Assembly (NCBI GenBank): GCA_050949885.1 | Contig: JBMNGO010000005.1 | Coordinates: 385,436-449,435 of the forward strand | DNA length: 64,000 bases | Origin: JBMNGO01 sp050949885 | Lineage (GTDB): Bacteria > Bacillota > Syntrophomonadia > Syntrophomonadales > Syntrophomonadaceae | Direction: 5' to 3' | Shown: positions 26,762-36,196 of the stretch, piece after piece | Position numbering within the stretch: position 1 is the stretch's first letter | Layout of the letters: each line of letters begins with the position of its first letter | The notes under the pieces: generated by a model | What the model saw: only the letters and a program-made list of their open reading frames with translations | The model's database searches: none | What the model was told of the DNA's origin: nothing | Program-made: the position numbers and the translations under genes

Positions 26762-28063
26762 ATGAACATACTGCTCAAAAACATCACTATCTTACCCATG
26801 ACCGGTGAGAATTTCATTATCGAAAAAGGCTATCTTATTATCGATGGCCAGTATATTAAAGAAATAGGGGAGATGGAGCCGGCTGTAAGCAAGGATAGCT
26901 TTGACAAAGTCATAGACGGAACCAACCAGGTGGTCCTGCCCGGTTTTATCAACACCCACACCCATGCCGCCATGACCCTATTGCGCGGGTATGCTGATGA
27001 TCTGCCATTAAAAGAATGGCTGGAAAACAAAATATGGCCATTGGAAGCCCGGCTGACCGGTGATGACTGCTATTGGGGCACTATGCTGGCGGCTCTAGAA
27101 ATGATCAGGTCAGGGACCACTACCTTCTGTGATATGTATTTTTTCATGGATAAGGTTGCTCAGGCTGTTAAAGAATCAGGTATGAGGGCGGTATTAGCCA
27201 AAGGATTAATCAGCCTGTCCGCCAATGCTGATCAAATATTGGACGAAGGAGCCCAGCTGGCATCGGACTGGCATAAACAAGCAGATGAGAGAATAACCGT
27301 AATGCTAGGTCCTCATGCTCCCTATACCTGTTCACCTGAATTCCTGACCCAGGTTGGAAAAGCCGCCGAACAACTGGGAATTGGAGTACATATTCATCTG
27401 GCCGAAACTAAGGGAGAATTTGATGATATCATGTCCAGCTACGGCAAGACCCCGGTAGGACTGGTATATGAAACGGGGCTTTTGGAAAGGCCGGTGGTGG
27501 CTGCTCATTGCGTTCACCTTACTTCCGATGACCTTGATATTTTGAAAAAGACCGGGGTGGGAGTAGCCCATAATCCGGAGAGCAATATGAAACTGGCCAG
27601 CGGGGTGGCCCCTGTTCCCGCTCTGTTAGAAAGGGGCGTACCCGTAGGGCTGGGTACCGATGGTGCCTCCAGCAACAATAACCTGGATATGTTACAGGAA
27701 ATGCGTACCTGTGCTTTGCTGCACAAGGTAACGCAGATGAATCCCACCGTGATTCCTGCCTATCAGGCCTTGGCAATGGCCACAGTAAACGGAGCCAGGG
27801 TTTTGAGAAGGGAAAATGAGCTTGGGCAGCTCAAACCCGGTTATAAGGCTGATATGATAATATTAAACCTAAATGGTCCTCACATGATACCCAGGTATGA
27901 TATTTTGGCCAATATAGTCTATGCAGCCCATGCGGGGGATGTGGATACGGTTATCGTAAATGGGCAGATTTTAATGGAAAAGAAAATAATTAAAGTAGTT
28001 GATGAGGCCATGGTTCTTGAAAATGCCAAAAGAACAGCCCAAAGGCTGGTTAAAGGCTGCTAA
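26762..28063 (+). CDS. mtaD: 5-methylthioadenosine/S-adenosylhomocysteine deaminase
   Basis: This 433-residue amidohydrolase has the zinc site THTHAAMT, HIHLAETKGE, HCVHLT and the Asp of LGTDGASSNNN, and matches the MtaD/SAH-deaminase group. It deaminates MTA, SAH or 5'-deoxyadenosine to the inosine forms. It sits 15 bases after the aldolase gene, so all four genes appear to serve recycling of SAM-derived nucleosides. A TAAGGAGGG site precedes the ATG. Confidence 0.92.
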   Translation: MNILLKNITILPMTGENFIIEKGYLIIDGQYIKEIGEMEPAVSKDSFDKVIDGTNQVVLPGFINTHTHAAMTLLRGYADDLPLKEWLENKIWPLEARLTGDDCYWGTMLAALEMIRSGTTTFCDMYFFMDKVAQAVKESGMRAVLAKGLISLSANADQILDEGAQLASDWHKQADERITVMLGPHAPYTCSPEFLTQVGKAAEQLGIGVHIHLAETKGEFDDIMSSYGKTPVGLVYETGLLERPVVAAHCVHLTSDDLDILKKTGVGVAHNPESNMKLASGVAPVPALLERGVPVGLGTDGASSNNNLDMLQEMRTCALLHKVTQMNPTVIPAYQALAMATVNGARVLRRENELGQLKPGYKADMIILNLNGPHMIPRYDILANIVYAAHAGDVDTVIVNGQILMEKKIIKVVDEAMVLENAKRTAQRLVKGC

Positions 28064-28079
28064 TAAAGGGGGAAGTCCA

Positions 28080-28577
28080 ATTAAACCAGTAGTATCATTC
28101 GTAGGGGGGCATAACTGCGGCAAGACCACCATTTTGGTCAAAGTAATCGATGCTTTGGTTAAAATGGGAATTGAGGTAGCAGTTGTCAAACATGCTGCCC
28201 ATAATCTTAGCATCATAGAGGGAAAGGATTCCGACAGTCTCTTTGCGGCCGGCGCCAAGGTAGTATTTACGTCGTCCCCCAATATATCCTTGATGTACAG
28301 AAGGCATGCTGTACCAAACAGCCTTTCAGAGATAATTGAAATAATATCTGATGGGGTGGACATGGTTATCACGGAAGGCTACAAAAGTGCGGCAACTCCC
28401 AAGGTTGAAGTTATGAGGAAGGAATTGGTTACTGAACCTATGAAGCTTGATAATGTTATTGCCCGGGTGACAGATTTTGTGCCGGGAAATCTGCCGGATG
28501 CCGCTCCTCTTTTTTCCTTTTCTCAACAGCAAGAGATTGCCAAATTTTTAGTTGAATGGTTTAATATAAAAAATTAA
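28080..28577 (+). CDS. mobB: Molybdopterin-guanine dinucleotide biosynthesis protein MobB
   Basis: MobB is a GTP-binding accessory of molybdenum cofactor guanylation, needed by enzymes such as the formate dehydrogenase below. Walker A is FVGGHNCGKTTIL at the N-terminus. An ATT at 28080 is the best start: it follows AAAGGGGGAAG by 4-5 bases and gives (M)KPVVSFVGG, the family's usual start. In-frame ATG 28023 and TTG 27999 lie inside mtaD, have no ribosome site and would add unrelated residues. ATT starts are very rare, so the start is tentative. It is 16 bases from mtaD and so probably in the same transcript. Confidence 0.87.
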   Translation: MKPVVSFVGGHNCGKTTILVKVIDALVKMGIEVAVVKHAAHNLSIIEGKDSDSLFAAGAKVVFTSSPNISLMYRRHAVPNSLSEIIEIISDGVDMVITEGYKSAATPKVEVMRKELVTEPMKLDNVIARVTDFVPGNLPDAAPLFSFSQQQEIAKFLVEWFNIKN

Positions 28578-28711
28578 TAAACTTGATAACCTGAACGTTT
28601 GTTGGGCATGTTACTTGGACTGGATTGGACTGAATGGTAATCTGCTTCTCCATAATCTGCCGGGAATACCTGGCAGGGGAGAACCATTGGGAAAAAAGGA
28701 GGAATCAAGAG

Positions 28712-29200
28712 TTGGGTACATCAGGGTTTAAGCCCATGAAAAGAAGGCCGGAGAGAGAGATAAGCAGGGAAGAAGCGATAGATATATTGAAACAGGGTGA
28801 ATATGGGGTTCTTTCCCTGGCTCATACAGAAAACGGGTATCCGTATGGTGTGCCCATCAATTACATTTATGATAGCAATAAACTGTATTTCCATTGTGGA
28901 AATAGCGGCCAAAAGCTGGACATAATAAGAACTAACCCCCGGGCTTGTTTTACCGTAGTGCTTGATGCCCAGGTATTGCCCAAACAACATTCCACCTCTT
29001 ATAGAAGTGTAATAGTATTTGGCCGGTGTTCTTTAGTAGAAAAAGAGCTTAAGGATGAAATCCTGTTAAAGTTTGGCTTGCATTTTGCGGCTGAGTATCC
29101 TGAAGAAATAAAGAAGAACATAGTTAAACTAGGGAAGGTAACAGAGATAATTCAGTTTGAGATTGAGCACTTAACTGGAAAACGGCGTAAACTTGAATAA
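28712..29200 (+). CDS. Pyridoxamine 5'-phosphate oxidase-like flavin-binding protein
   Basis: The 162-residue split-barrel protein has the motif MKRRPEREISREEAIDIL, then YGVLSLAHTENGYPYGVPINY, typical of the NimA/PNPOx-like group that binds FMN or heme. TTG 28712 is preferred because AAGGAGG lies 9 bases upstream; an earlier in-frame codon at 28634 has no ribosome site. The function of these proteins in Clostridia is mostly unknown (nitroimidazole reduction or oxygen defence have been proposed for relatives). It ends at a terminator. Confidence 0.8.
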   Translation: MGTSGFKPMKRRPEREISREEAIDILKQGEYGVLSLAHTENGYPYGVPINYIYDSNKLYFHCGNSGQKLDIIRTNPRACFTVVLDAQVLPKQHSTSYRSVIVFGRCSLVEKELKDEILLKFGLHFAAEYPEEIKKNIVKLGKVTEIIQFEIEHLTGKRRKLE

Positions 29201-29265
29201 AACTATTGCGAGGTTACGAGCCATTTAGATGGTAAGTCGGGACATATCTTTAGCCTATGACTAAG

Positions 29266-29305
29266 GGGGGAATAATTATCTTGAACAGGTAATTATTCCT
29301 CCTTT
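29266..29305. terminator. Terminator between convergent flavoprotein and fabK genes
   Basis: A 13-bp stem (29266-29278 with 29290-29302, one G-U pair) with an 11-base loop, followed by TTT, lies between two convergent genes. Confidence 0.75.
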
Positions 29306-29316
29306 AATATCAAGGC

Positions 29317-30273
29317 CTATTCGCACCCAAAAACGTTTTGTAAGGTATATGCCCGTTTTAGAACTTCAATGGTTTCAGCAACCAGTGTATTGATAATTTC
29401 CCTGGCCGGTTTAATTTCCTTTAGGGGATTAACACTTTGGCTGCATGAAATAGAACCATTATCTACTTCTCCATACAGTGCTGCCAGGGCATTCTTGCCT
29501 GTAGCCAATTCGTTGAGCACCTCTGGGGGAGCTCCCTGACGTTCCAGGGCCAGGTATTTATCAGTAAAATTATTTTTTATTACTCTGACTCCGTGACCAT
29601 GCAGAGAACCGGTTACAACGGAATCAGTATCTCTGGCCGCAATGACTTTCTCTTTGAAGCGGGGATGAACCACGCACTCCTCGGCCAGAATAAAAATGGA
29701 ACCCATTTGCACCCCATCTGCTCCCATTATCATAGCGGCAGCGATACCTCTGGCATCTGTAATTCCGCCGGCAGCTATTACGGGAATGCTTATTTCAGGA
29801 ATAACATTAGTCATAAGAGCCATAGTGGTTTGGGTTCCAATGTGCCCACCGGCTTCCATTCCTTCAATAATAATGGCATCTGCTCCTGCTGCTTCTACCC
29901 TTTTGGCCAGTCTGGTATTGGGTACGATGGTTAATACTTTAATTCCGGCTTCTTTCAAAGGATTTATATAATCCACCGGGTTTCCTGCCCCTAAGGTGAT
30001 AAAGCTGACTTTTTCCCTGATAACCGCCTCAATAAGCTCATCTTTATTGGTATTTAACAGGGGTACATTTACTCCGAAGGGTTTATCAGTCAATTGTTTA
30101 GTTTTGCGAATTTCCTCTACGAGCCAGTCCGGCTCCCGGCTGGCTGCAGCAATTATTCCCGCTCCCCCCGCATTGGATACAGCACTGGTCAAGCCAGATT
30201 CGGATATCCAAGCCATCGCTCCTTGCAGAATGGGATATCTTATTCCTAATAACTCCGTTATTCTTGTCTTCAC
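29317..30273 (-). CDS. fabK: Enoyl-ACP reductase, FabK-type flavoprotein
   Basis: This 318-residue TIM-barrel FMN protein starts MKTRITELLGIRYPILQGAM and has EGMEAGGHIG with His144, the position of the catalytic His in FabK of Streptococcus pneumoniae. It also has IPVIAAGGI and the phosphate-binding GADGVQMGS. FabK reduces enoyl-ACP with NAD(P)H in fatty acid synthesis. The close relatives are nitronate monooxygenases, from which it is hard to separate by sequence; the match to FabK is better. It is a single gene upstream of no other fab gene in the window. Confidence 0.78.
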   Translation of the reverse strand: MKTRITELLGIRYPILQGAMAWISESGLTSAVSNAGGAGIIAAASREPDWLVEEIRKTKQLTDKPFGVNVPLLNTNKDELIEAVIREKVSFITLGAGNPVDYINPLKEAGIKVLTIVPNTRLAKRVEAAGADAIIIEGMEAGGHIGTQTTMALMTNVIPEISIPVIAAGGITDARGIAAAMIMGADGVQMGSIFILAEECVVHPRFKEKVIAARDTDSVVTGSLHGHGVRVIKNNFTDKYLALERQGAPPEVLNELATGKNALAALYGEVDNGSISCSQSVNPLKEIKPAREIINTLVAETIEVLKRAYTLQNVFGCE

Positions 30274-30351
30274 GCTGGCACCTCCAATAAAATAAAAAGA
30301 ATGAAAAAAAACGTCAAAGGGTATGGCTCGACTTAATAAATTGGAGGCGGC

Positions 30352-31176
30352 TTAGGAGCTATGGTTTTTGTATCCTTTTTCTTCTGCCAGCATATCGAGA
30401 TAAATAGTCTTAATATTAGCAATAAATAGATCCGTGGCTTGTCCTGATTGTCTTTCGTCATAGGTCTTTATATAACCCCGGCATTTGTCACAGGTATAAA
30501 TTTGATAGGGATCAGTATCACCCACACTTAAATAGCGTATAGTACCGGGTTCATCATTTTGGCAGTAAGCACACGCTAAGTATTTAACTTCCCATTCTGC
30601 AAAACAGTGGTCACAAAACATGAGCCTGCGTCCATCAGATTTCCGCAACCGGCTTATGGTCGGTTGGCTGCCGCAAATAGGGCAAGTCATAGGCAAGTCC
30701 CATGAGCGAAAATCATCATTGGCCAGATCTTCCTGATAGGCTTCAGCCTGCACTCTTAGAAAAGGTCTAAGGGCATGATCAAAAATAAACAAAGCTAAAT
30801 CAGGTGAAATAATAGACGCCTCTTCCAGATTATTGAGATCTTGGCCAGTAAGGAGTTTCTCAGTAATATCTGCAAAATCAAATTTATCCAGATCAGCAGC
30901 CAGCCTGTCTATAATATCCGCTACTGAGGGACGGGCCTTTTTTAGAAAAGAGATAAAATCAAAAAGCATTTCCCTGTATTGCTCAGGGTCTACTTTGAAT
31001 CCAGTAGCAATCAAAAGCGGTTTCTTTTTGACAGTCAAAACTTCGGAAAGACTAGTTTTATTTACCGGGTTTAGTTTCTTCAGATAAACCTGTTTTTCAT
31101 TTTGCCAGTTTTCCAGTTCTTTGTAGAATTCTTCATAGCCCTCAGGCAGTTGGACCGGGGTTTTTCTATCCATCAT
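30352..31176 (-). CDS. fdhE: Formate dehydrogenase accessory protein FdhE
   Basis: FdhE helps maturation of respiratory formate dehydrogenase, probably through the redox state of its iron sites. The 274-residue protein has four CXXC motifs in the C-terminal half (CPIC, CDHC, CAYC, CDKC) as in the family, including the CDHCFAEWEV and CDKCRGYIKTYD segments. ATG 31176 is chosen for AGGAG 5 bases upstream. It is the last gene of the fdhA-fdhB-fdhC-fdhE cluster, 83 bases after fdhC. Confidence 0.9.
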   Translation of the reverse strand: MMDRKTPVQLPEGYEEFYKELENWQNEKQVYLKKLNPVNKTSLSEVLTVKKKPLLIATGFKVDPEQYREMLFDFISFLKKARPSVADIIDRLAADLDKFDFADITEKLLTGQDLNNLEEASIISPDLALFIFDHALRPFLRVQAEAYQEDLANDDFRSWDLPMTCPICGSQPTISRLRKSDGRRLMFCDHCFAEWEVKYLACAYCQNDEPGTIRYLSVGDTDPYQIYTCDKCRGYIKTYDERQSGQATDLFIANIKTIYLDMLAEEKGYKNHSS

Positions 31177-31259
31177 TATCACTCCTGCATTTTCAAGTGT
31201 AGAGAAACGAGGGGATATAAGAAAATCTCCCCTCGTTAATATCTGTAATTATCCATATA

Positions 31260-31943
31260 TTACTCAGCTTTTGCTTTATCCCCATAAGTCTCATCATACC
31301 AGATAGTATGGTGATGCTTGGCCCAGTCTTCCCGAACCGTACCCTTCCACATACCCCAGAAAGATTCTCCAGATCCGGGGTGGAAGGAACCCAGGTAAGC
31401 ATGCATGCATACCATTACTGTGGCGAGAATCATCGCAATATCGTGAGTAGGATATGCAATTCTTACCAGCCAGGCTGGAAAAATCGCCGGAAACCACATA
31501 ATATACCCGCTCAGTATTAACAGAAATACCATAGTGGGGGTAACTATAGAGTTACCTTTTTCGCCACCATTAAACCTGGTTTGAGGAGGAATTTTAACCT
31601 TAAAGCCCAGGAATTCAAGTGGGAATACCATTAAGAACTTAATGTCATTCATGCCAAAGCGTAATAAATCTTTTATCCAGGCAATAACACCTTTATAACC
31701 CAAAACCATACCAATTCCTATTACAATCGTCATAATGACGGCTGCAATTCTGTGTACCAGTCCGGCTCCGGCATAGCCACCAAAGATAGCGGCTAACCAG
31801 TCACACCCATCCAGGAACAGAACCAGTCCTGTAAACAGGCAGAGCAGGAAGGTCACAGTGTGGCCCCAGTGCGAAAACCGGGCAAGAAAGTTAAATCTTT
31901 CTACTCGGGGCACATCAGTTCTGTATTCGGGAAGCAATTGCAT
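31260..31943 (-). CDS. Formate dehydrogenase gamma subunit, cytochrome b
   Basis: The 227-residue membrane protein has four to five hydrophobic segments and the heme-ligand histidines expected in the FdnI/FdhC-type cytochrome b family (RFSHWGHTVTF near the N-terminus; HAYLGSFHPGSGESFWGMW near the C-terminus). It anchors the formate dehydrogenase to the membrane and passes electrons between the iron-sulfur subunit and quinone or another carrier. The start ATG shares one base with the fdhB stop (TAATG). Confidence 0.9.
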   Translation of the reverse strand: MQLLPEYRTDVPRVERFNFLARFSHWGHTVTFLLCLFTGLVLFLDGCDWLAAIFGGYAGAGLVHRIAAVIMTIVIGIGMVLGYKGVIAWIKDLLRFGMNDIKFLMVFPLEFLGFKVKIPPQTRFNGGEKGNSIVTPTMVFLLILSGYIMWFPAIFPAWLVRIAYPTHDIAMILATVMVCMHAYLGSFHPGSGESFWGMWKGTVREDWAKHHHTIWYDETYGDKAKAE

Positions 31944-32746
31944 TATTGATGACCTCCTTCCTCATGATGGCCTTTTTTGTTGGCCAGAAGCCTGGTGGTA
32001 ATAAAACTGGTTGCTGACCCGGCCAGAGCAAGCGGGATTAGCCAACCAAAATAAGGTTGTACCCAGTTTTGCCAGAAGGAAATCTGTCCTGGCACCTGGG
32101 GATCAATTGGCAATCCAAACTTATCCGGGCTGTCGGTAAGAACATACAGTTTGTTCAATCCGCCTAATTCTACCCGACCATAAATGGTGGCCCGGGGAAA
32201 CCCATTGGCCCTAAGGAATTTGGCCCGTTCTTCAGCTTCTAACAACAATTCATCCCGGTCTCCAAATTTCAAGGCTCCAGTGGGGCAAGTGCGAACACAA
32301 GCCGGGGTCAATCCCTCTTCTACTCGATCTACGCAGAGAGTGCACTTGGTAATCTTGTCTTCTCTTTTACGGTACTTGGGTATCATGAAAGGACAGGCAT
32401 AGGTGCAGTATTGACACCCTATACACTTATCCGGATCATGATAGGTGGCTCCCCAGGCGGTTTTGGAATAAGCCCCCCGTGGACATGCCTTCATGCAGGC
32501 CGGATCATAGCAATGCATACACTGATACTTTAAAAAGTTCCAATATACGCCATTAACTGGATCCTCACCTTCAATAAACCTGACCACAGTAAAGGTATCA
32601 CCATTAGTGTCCCCACCATGGGTATCATAGTTACCTTTAAAAGGCTCGATTACTGCTGGAAGCTGGTTCCAATCCTTACAAGCTACCATGCAACCGCGGC
32701 AGGCAGTGCACTTGCTTACATCATAAAGATTAGTCAAATTTGCCAT
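31943..32746 (-). CDS. Formate dehydrogenase beta subunit, iron-sulfur
   Basis: The 267-residue protein has four cysteine clusters typical of four [4Fe-4S] centres: CTACRGCMVAC, CMHCYDPACMKAC, CIGCQYCTYAC and CTLC...CVRTC. There is one C-terminal membrane helix (LIPLALAGSATSFITTR). This is the FdnH/HybA layout. ATG 32746 is chosen because AAGGAGG lies 8 bases upstream, inside the fdhA stop region; the ATG at 32770 has no site. It carries electrons from FdhA to the cytochrome b. Confidence 0.94.
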   Translation of the reverse strand: MANLTNLYDVSKCTACRGCMVACKDWNQLPAVIEPFKGNYDTHGGDTNGDTFTVVRFIEGEDPVNGVYWNFLKYQCMHCYDPACMKACPRGAYSKTAWGATYHDPDKCIGCQYCTYACPFMIPKYRKREDKITKCTLCVDRVEEGLTPACVRTCPTGALKFGDRDELLLEAEERAKFLRANGFPRATIYGRVELGGLNKLYVLTDSPDKFGLPIDPQVPGQISFWQNWVQPYFGWLIPLALAGSATSFITTRLLANKKGHHEEGGHQ

Positions 32747-32748
32747 AT

Positions 32749-35700
32749 CTAAGCCCTCCTTACATCGCATAGGAATGCTTTGTATTCAGGAATCATGGTA
32801 TTGGCGCACCCTATATGGGGAGTAAGGCGATTAGCCGGGTCACCGGTAGCAAAGCCCTTGAAACCATAGTGCCATAAGAGTCCTATTTCATGCACTTGTT
32901 TTCCATGGATATTAAACGGTTTGAAGCGCTTGGTAACGCAAGCCACTGCTTCAACATCACCGCGAGTGGTGGAGACGATCACCTTGCCTCCGTTCTTAAT
33001 GCCTTTTTCCCGGGCCAGTTCTTCGCTGATTTCAACCATCATATCAGGCATAAGTTCGGCCAGCCAAGGTAGATTACGGGTTAAAGCGCCGGTTTGCCAA
33101 TGTTCCACTACCCGGTAGGTGGTGGCTACTATGGGATATTTATCCGGAGTTCCCTGTTTGTCGGGTTCCCATACCTTGGATGCAGGATTCAGGTTCTGCT
33201 TATTAATGACATTGGCGGTGGGGCTTTCCCAGGGTTCGTAATGTTCAGGGAAAGGACCATCCTTCATGGAAGCTTTGGTAGCAAATATACAACCCATTCC
33301 CTCTGGGCGCATGATAAAAGGCATAGCCTTCTCAGGCGGTGAGGTTTTGCCGGTGTCACATACATCATCCCCCACCCAGCTGCCGGCTGCTTCGTCCCAA
33401 CGGATTAAAACCCGTTTTTCATCTCCAGGCCAGGGGGTTACCCCATCCGGAGATATGGAACAACGGTTGTACACTATTCGTCTATTTACCGGCCATGCCC
33501 AGGCCCAGTTGGAGAACAAGCCCAAACCTTCTTTGGAATTGTCTCTATTATCGCGAAGCTGGGGCTTGTATATTACCTTGCCATCTTTATAAGTCATGGC
33601 TCCACAATAAACCCAACATCCACAAGCGGTGCTGCCGTCATCTTTCAGGTTGGCGAAGCCTTCTACCGGCAGCCCATCTGCTACGTTGTAGCCGCATAGC
33701 TCGGCTGCAACTTTCATAATATCGTCATGACCATGCTCGTCATCGTAGTTCCAGGTCAGCTTGGTAATGGGTTCATCTTCCGGTTTGTTGCTATCTGCAT
33801 AGAGTTTCTTGATCCTCTTGCCCAGTTCGTTGTAAATCCAAAGGTCAGCCTTGGATTCACCTACCGGATCAGCACCCTTCCAGCGATACTGTACCCAACG
33901 CCCGGTTTGGGAAGCGGTTCCTTCTTTTTCATAAACCGCTGCCGCAGGAAGGAAAAATACCTCAGTTTGAATATCGTCCGGGGTAAGTTTGGGCACATTC
34001 TCATTGTCCACCGGTCTTTGCCAGGCCTGATAGGTCCAGAAATCGGCGGTTTCGTTCAGCCACAAGTCTATCGATACCATCCATTTGAGTTTGGATAAAG
34101 CCTCTTGCTCCTTGTTGGCATTGGGACCACCTACCACCGGATTGGTGCCGTTTACAAACAGGCCGTCTATTTCACCCCTGTGCATAGCCTCAAACATTGC
34201 TATATGGGAATAGTTTTTCTTTTCATCCCGTTTGGGCAGATAGTGGTAGGCATAATCATTTTTAGCATTAGCTGCATCTCCCCACCAGGCTTTAAGCAGA
34301 CTAATCAGCCATTTGGAGGTATTAATCTTGAAACCGGAGTTGGGAAATCCAGCCGCAACCAATTGCCGGAATTCTTCCAGGCTGTTAAAATGCAGATTGG
34401 CTGCTCCCGGGGTGGCTTTTCTAATATACGCCAACAGGTCTTTGTTGTCTGCCCCGTTGGTGGGAGAATCGATGTACCCAGGTATAATATGGAAGAGCAG
34501 GGCCATATCAGTTGCCCCTTGAACGTTGTTCTCTCCTCTCAATGCATTAACTCCGCCCCCTGGGCGTCCCATATTACCTAAAAGCAGCTGTATTATAGCG
34601 AAGGCACGCACATTCTGGCTGCCCACGGTATGTTGGGTGATACCCATGGCATACATAATAGTTCCGGTTTTATCCGGTGCACCGGTAGCAGTAAAGGCTT
34701 CCAGGACCTCCAGGTATTTCTTCTTGGGGGTACCCGTTATCCGGCATACGGTATCAATATCATAACGTTCATAGTGTTTCTTCAATAACTGAAAAACACA
34801 ACGGGGATGCTGCAGAGTAGGATCCTTTTTCGGAAGTCCGTTTTCATCATACTGATAATCCCAACTGCTAACATCATATGTGCGCTTTTCTGCATCATAG
34901 CCGCTAAATACGCCGTCTTCAAAGCTATATTCGTCTTTTACCAGGAAGGAGGCATTGGTATAAGCAACTACATAGTCTTTATGATATTTTTCATTATCAA
35001 TAATATACTTAATCATTCCGCCTAAGAAAGCTATATCAGTACCTGACCTTAAAGGGGCATAGATATCAGCCTTGGCAGAAGTTCTGGTATAACGAGGATC
35101 AACATGAATGATTTTGGCCTTCCGCTGTTCTCTGGCTTTTAACAGCCATTTCATACTAATGGGATGATTTTCTGCGGCATTACTTCCCATTATTAGAGCA
35201 CAATCAGTATTCTTTAAATCAACAATATGGTTGGTCATAACTCCGCGTCCAAATGAAGGTGACAGTCCTGCCACCGTAGCGGAGTGTCAGATACGGGCCT
35301 GGGTTTCCAAGTAAACAACACCCAGGGCACGCATTAATTTACTTAACAAGTAACACTCTTCGTTATCCAGACCGGAACCACCTATAGAAGCGATGGTTTC
35401 AGTACGGTTGACTATGACTTCGCTTCCTTCTGCTATAGCCTCCTTGTGAATAAGACTCTTATCTCTAGTCTCCTTAATTCTCTGTGCAATTTGATCCAGC
35501 ATCCAATCCCAATCTTTTTCTACCCACTTGTCCGTGCCCGGTGCGCGATACAATGGTTTTTGCACCCGCTTGGGGTTTATGATTTGCTCTCCGGTATGTT
35601 CATCATATATTTCCCGGAGATTGAACATCGCAGCTCCTTTGGAACAAGCTCCTCCCTGATTAATCGGGTTATCTGGGTCGCCGTGAACGCTCAGTAACCT

Positions 35701-35916
35701 AACAAATTTCCCCTCGGTGTCCCGTTCCGAATACACAACCAGGCCACAACCCGATGCACAATAAGGACATACCGTAGGCACTGGGGTTACATTTTTAATT
35801 CTCAGCTCTTTGACCGCGGATGCGGTAGCTTGGAGATTAAAACCTAAATCCACCAATGCCAAACTGGCTGCTGTGGCCCCGGTTACCTTAAGAAATTGTC
35901 TTCGGGTAACCTTCAT
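32749..35916 (-). CDS. fdhA: Formate dehydrogenase alpha subunit, selenocysteine-containing, Tat-exported
   Basis: The catalytic molybdenum or tungsten subunit oxidises formate or reduces CO2. It is 1055 residues if the in-frame TGA at 35287-35289 (codon 210) is read as selenocysteine, giving ARI-Sec-HSATVAGL, the active-site sequence of this family. Automatic ORF calling would split it into 35287-35916 and 32749-35274. The N-terminus has a twin-arginine motif TRRQFLKV and a hydrophobic stretch, so the enzyme should face outside. The [4Fe-4S] motif CPYCASGC lies near residue 50. With fdhB, fdhC and fdhE it forms an FDH-N-type complex. In syntrophs such enzymes release electrons as formate (inference). 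Confidence 0.95.
35258..35289 (-). promoter_or_regulatory. Bacterial SECIS element in fdhA
   Basis: On the minus strand the TGA at 35289-35287 is followed by 11 bases, then a 6-bp stem GGTGGC (35275-35270) with GTCACC (35263-35258) around the loop AGGACT. Escherichia coli fdhF has the same 11-base spacing and a nearly identical loop (AGGUCU), the SelB-binding site. This strongly supports UGA recoding. Confidence 0.88.
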
Positions 35917-36196
35917 GAAACATCACACTCTCCTTTCCCCACGCGTCTTAAAACAAATGACCAAAATCTCTAAAAATTATAGCATTTCTCTTAGATTATA
36001 AACAGATTAAAAAGTAGGATAAAACGGCAATGTTCACTCTCATCCAATACGGTCTGAAAGGAGGACATATTAAGTTATTTAACCTATGATTATCCCTCCT
36101 TTGTCAGATAAATAATACAAATCCCCAAATCAAAATATTTCGACACAAAAAACGAAATTCCTTGTTATCTGATTCAATAAACATTAATTCTTAAAT
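35917..36196. other. Intergenic region upstream of fdhA
   Basis: This 280-base AT-rich gap lies before fdhA. It contains a possible -10 box for fdhA (TATAAT on the minus strand, complement of 35976-35981), without a clear -35, and an imperfect inverted repeat with AAAGGAGG / CCTCCTTT arms around 36058-36103 that may end transcription from the moeA fusion gene. No gene is evident. Confidence 0.45.

Noticed and set aside
29593..30295. Plus-strand ORFs across the fabK gene
   Set aside because: The minus-strand FabK reading has full family motifs; the plus-strand ORFs match nothing.
33094..34581. Several long ORFs on the + strand opposite fdhA
   Set aside because: They have no recognisable domains or ribosome sites and mirror the codon structure of fdhA; they are shadows of the real gene.
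32749..35916. fdhA as a pseudogene because of the in-frame TGA
   Set aside because: The TGA falls exactly at the family's selenocysteine site and is followed by a correctly spaced SECIS hairpin; the rest of the gene is intact.
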